A DNA stretch of 7,471 bases from JBGTBQ01 sp041749275 (GTDB lineage Bacteria > Acidobacteriota > Blastocatellia > Pyrinomonadales > Pyrinomonadaceae): contig JBGTBQ010000384.1 in the NCBI GenBank assembly GCA_041749275.1, forward strand, positions 1 through 7,471. Direction: 5' to 3'. Every line of letters starts with the position of its first letter. The first letter of the stretch is position 1. The notes under the pieces are model-generated. The model saw nothing but the letters and a program-made list of their open reading frames with translations, made no database searches and was not told the DNA's origin. Positions 5,632 to 7,471 of this stretch are shown piece after piece. The translations under genes and the position numbers were made by a program.

Positions 5632-7471
5632 ATGAATACATCTTCTCATCTCACGACGACGAACCGCCGCCGCGTCGCCGCGTTCTTTCTCTTTCTCGTC
5701 GCCGCGTGCATCGGCCTCGCGGCTTCGTTTGAGGCGCGCGCACAAGCGCCCGCCGATGCAACGGCGTTGCCCAGCCCCCCGCAACCGACGCCCTCACCGA
5801 CAAGAAACCCGACGGACGACGGCGCGAGTAAAGCGGCGAACGCCGCCACGCTCTCGCTCACCGGGCGCGTCGTGGACGAGAGCGGCGAGCCTGCGTCCGG
5901 CGTCCCGGTCGCCGCGTACCCAACCAACTACAGTTCCGATAGCTTCCGTCAGGCGCAACTCAATGCAAACACGACCGACGAGCAGGGCAACTTCAAGATA
6001 GACGGACTAGCGCCCGGTCTCTACAGCCTCAGCGCCCCCTTACGCGGCTTCGTCCCCGACCCCAACGATACGCCGCCGGGTCGCGCCACGCCGGTCTATC
6101 GCGCCGGCGACAACGTGACGGTGCGGCTCGTCAAAGGCGGCGTCATCACCGGCAGCGTGACGGACGCGAACGGCGAGCCGCTCATCGCCATGACCGTGCG
6201 CGCCTATTTCGTGCGCGACCTCGAAGGCAACGACCTGCGCGCGGGTTTCGTCGGCGGCGACCAGACGGACGACCGCGGCGTCTTTCGCATCTACGGCCTC
6301 CGGCAGGGCGTCTACGTTGTCGTCGCCGGCAACGACTCATCGAGCGGGTCAGGGCCGGGGATGCGGATTCCCTCGCTTTACGAGGGCGAAGCGCCGACCT
6401 ATTACCCTTCGGGCACGCGCGACACGGCGTCGGAGGTGACGGTGCGCGCCGGGCAGGAGACGAGCGGCATAGACATCCACTATCGCGGCGAGCGTGGCCG
6501 TCGCATCACCGGCACGGTCACGTCGGCGCAGGGACAGCCTCCCGATGCCGGCGTCAGCGTCGTGTTGACGCACGCGAGCACTGGAACGCAGGCCGGCTTC
6601 GCATATAGCCCACCGGGCGGGGCATTTTCCTTCGAGGGCGTCGCCGATGGCGAGTACGAAGTGCAGGCCCGAAGCACGACGAGGAACGGCGCCAGCAGCA
6701 CCTCAACCCCGCAACGCATCACGATGAGTGGCGCGGACGTGACCGGCTTGAAGCTCACGCTCTCTCCGCTCGCTTCCGCCAGCGGCAATCTCGTCACCGA
6801 GCCTTTGAACGAAGCAGCGCGCGTGAGCGAAGTCTGCAAGGAACGCAGGTCGAGCCTGCTGCCGCAGGAAGCAATCATCGTTGCGCGGCGCGACGAGTTG
6901 AACGCCGCGAAGAATCAGCGGGCGGGAAGACGCACACCCCAGCGGCTCGAAACGTCGCCGGGCGCGGGCGGCGTCTTCACGCTCCGCAACCTCGAATCGG
7001 GACGCTACCGCGTCGAGTCGCAACCCGCCGACGAGAACTGGTACGTGCGCGACATTCAACTCTCCGCCGCGCCGACGCCGACCGCCGCGACTTCCGCCCG
7101 CCCCGCAACCACGCGCAAAGAGAGCGCCGCTCCCGCGCGCAGAGAGAGCGTCGCCGCTGCTCCGCCCTCGCGCGAGTGGCTCGAACTCAAGGCCGGTCAG
7201 GAGACGACGGGCCTCTTCATCCGCGTCGCCGAGGGAGCGGCATCTCTGAGCGGTCGCCTCGTAGCTGAACTGACGACTCCACCGCCAGCGTTCGTGCCGG
7301 TGCGCGTCCACCTCGTCCCCGCCGAACGCGAGCAGGCCGACAACGCGATGCGCTACTACGAAACCGCGCCCGCATCCGACGGCGGATTTTCTTTCAAGCA
7401 TCTCGCGCCGGGCAAGTATCTGATTCTCGCGCGCCCCGCCGAGAGCGCGGCGTCCGACGCAGGCGCGCGCC
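5632..7471 (+). CDS. Secreted multi-module CarboxypepD_reg-like protein, paralogue of the upstream gene (3' end outside window)
   Basis: The frame is open from the ATG at 5632 to the window edge (613 codons and one extra base) with no stop. The N-terminus has RRR (12-14) and a hydrophobic run (15-32). Signal peptidase I cleavage at ARA/QA (37/38) is likely. VAAC (23-26) resembles a lipobox, but hydrophobic sequence continues after the Cys. A Pro/Thr-rich linker (about 44-60) precedes modules at about 75-133, 171-231, 291-346, 383-461 (degenerate, with a charged insertion containing CKERR) and 537-599. A Pro/Ala/Thr-rich linker at about 480-512 separates the last two. Module 2 and its YYPSG...V.AGQE..GIDI tail closely parallel the upstream protein (shared GGVITG, TDDRGV[YF]RIYGL), indicating an old tandem duplication. 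The 12-base intergenic gap implies one operon. Only a weak GGAA lies before the ATG. The role is unknown; it may be a surface or periplasmic partner of the upstream protein. Confidence 0.85.
   Translation, partial: MNTSSHLTTTNRRRVAAFFLFLVAACIGLAASFEARAQAPADATALPSPPQPTPSPTRNPTDDGASKAANAATLSLTGRVVDESGEPASGVPVAAYPTNYSSDSFRQAQLNANTTDEQGNFKIDGLAPGLYSLSAPLRGFVPDPNDTPPGRATPVYRAGDNVTVRLVKGGVITGSVTDANGEPLIAMTVRAYFVRDLEGNDLRAGFVGGDQTDDRGVFRIYGLRQGVYVVVAGNDSSSGSGPGMRIPSLYEGEAPTYYPSGTRDTASEVTVRAGQETSGIDIHYRGERGRRITGTVTSAQGQPPDAGVSVVLTHASTGTQAGFAYSPPGGAFSFEGVADGEYEVQARSTTRNGASSTSTPQRITMSGADVTGLKLTLSPLASASGNLVTEPLNEAARVSEVCKERRSSLLPQEAIIVARRDELNAAKNQRAGRRTPQRLETSPGAGGVFTLRNLESGRYRVESQPADENWYVRDIQLSAAPTPTAATSARPATTRKESAAPARRESVAAAPPSREWLELKAGQETTGLFIRVAEGAASLSGRLVAELTTPPPAFVPVRVHLVPAEREQADNAMRYYETAPASDGGFSFKHLAPGKYLILARPAESAASDAGAR

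Overview
The window is GC-rich and gene-dense. Its style (G/C-ending codons, secreted proteins built from strings of carboxypeptidase-regulatory-like modules, and short palindromes around a RAYT gene) suggests an Acidobacteriota genome, probably Blastocatellia-like. That assignment is an inference from gene content; no rRNA or other marker gene is present.

Layout. (1) 1-238, plus: the last 79 codons of a MmeI-like (type IIL) DNA methyltransferase/restriction enzyme. (2) 240-382: a palindromic BIME-like unit made of two inverted REP arms, starting 2 bases after the methyltransferase stop. (3) 394-996, plus: a complete REP-associated tyrosine transposase (RAYT, HUH/Y1 family). (4) 999-1142: a second copy of the BIME-like unit, 2 bases after the RAYT stop. 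(5) 1162-1461, minus: a 99-residue antibiotic-biosynthesis-monooxygenase-like (putative quinol monooxygenase) protein. (6) 1467-3608, minus: an exported S9A peptidase of the oligopeptidase B type with an intact Ser-Asp-His triad. Genes 5 and 6 form a probable two-gene operon (peptidase first, 5-base gap). (7) 3609-3858: a divergent intergenic region with a good sigma70-like promoter facing the peptidase and a 22-base inverted repeat just upstream of the plus-strand gene. (8) 3859-5619 and 5632-7471 (cut by the window edge), plus: two tandem paralogous secreted proteins, each built from about five CarboxypepD_reg-like beta-sandwich modules and separated by 12 bases.

How they fit together. The left third looks like an accessory segment: the tail of a restriction-modification enzyme followed by a self-contained 'REPtron', a RAYT gene bracketed by its probable substrate palindromes. 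The middle is a metabolic/proteolytic operon. The right is a putative cell-surface or periplasmic module whose biochemical role cannot be read from sequence.

The most notable points are: the REPtron, with 50-base identical outer arms and diverged spacers; a peptidase that lacks three of the four acidic residues linked to the Arg/Lys preference of classical oligopeptidase B; and a near-perfect palindrome positioned to control the secreted-protein operon.
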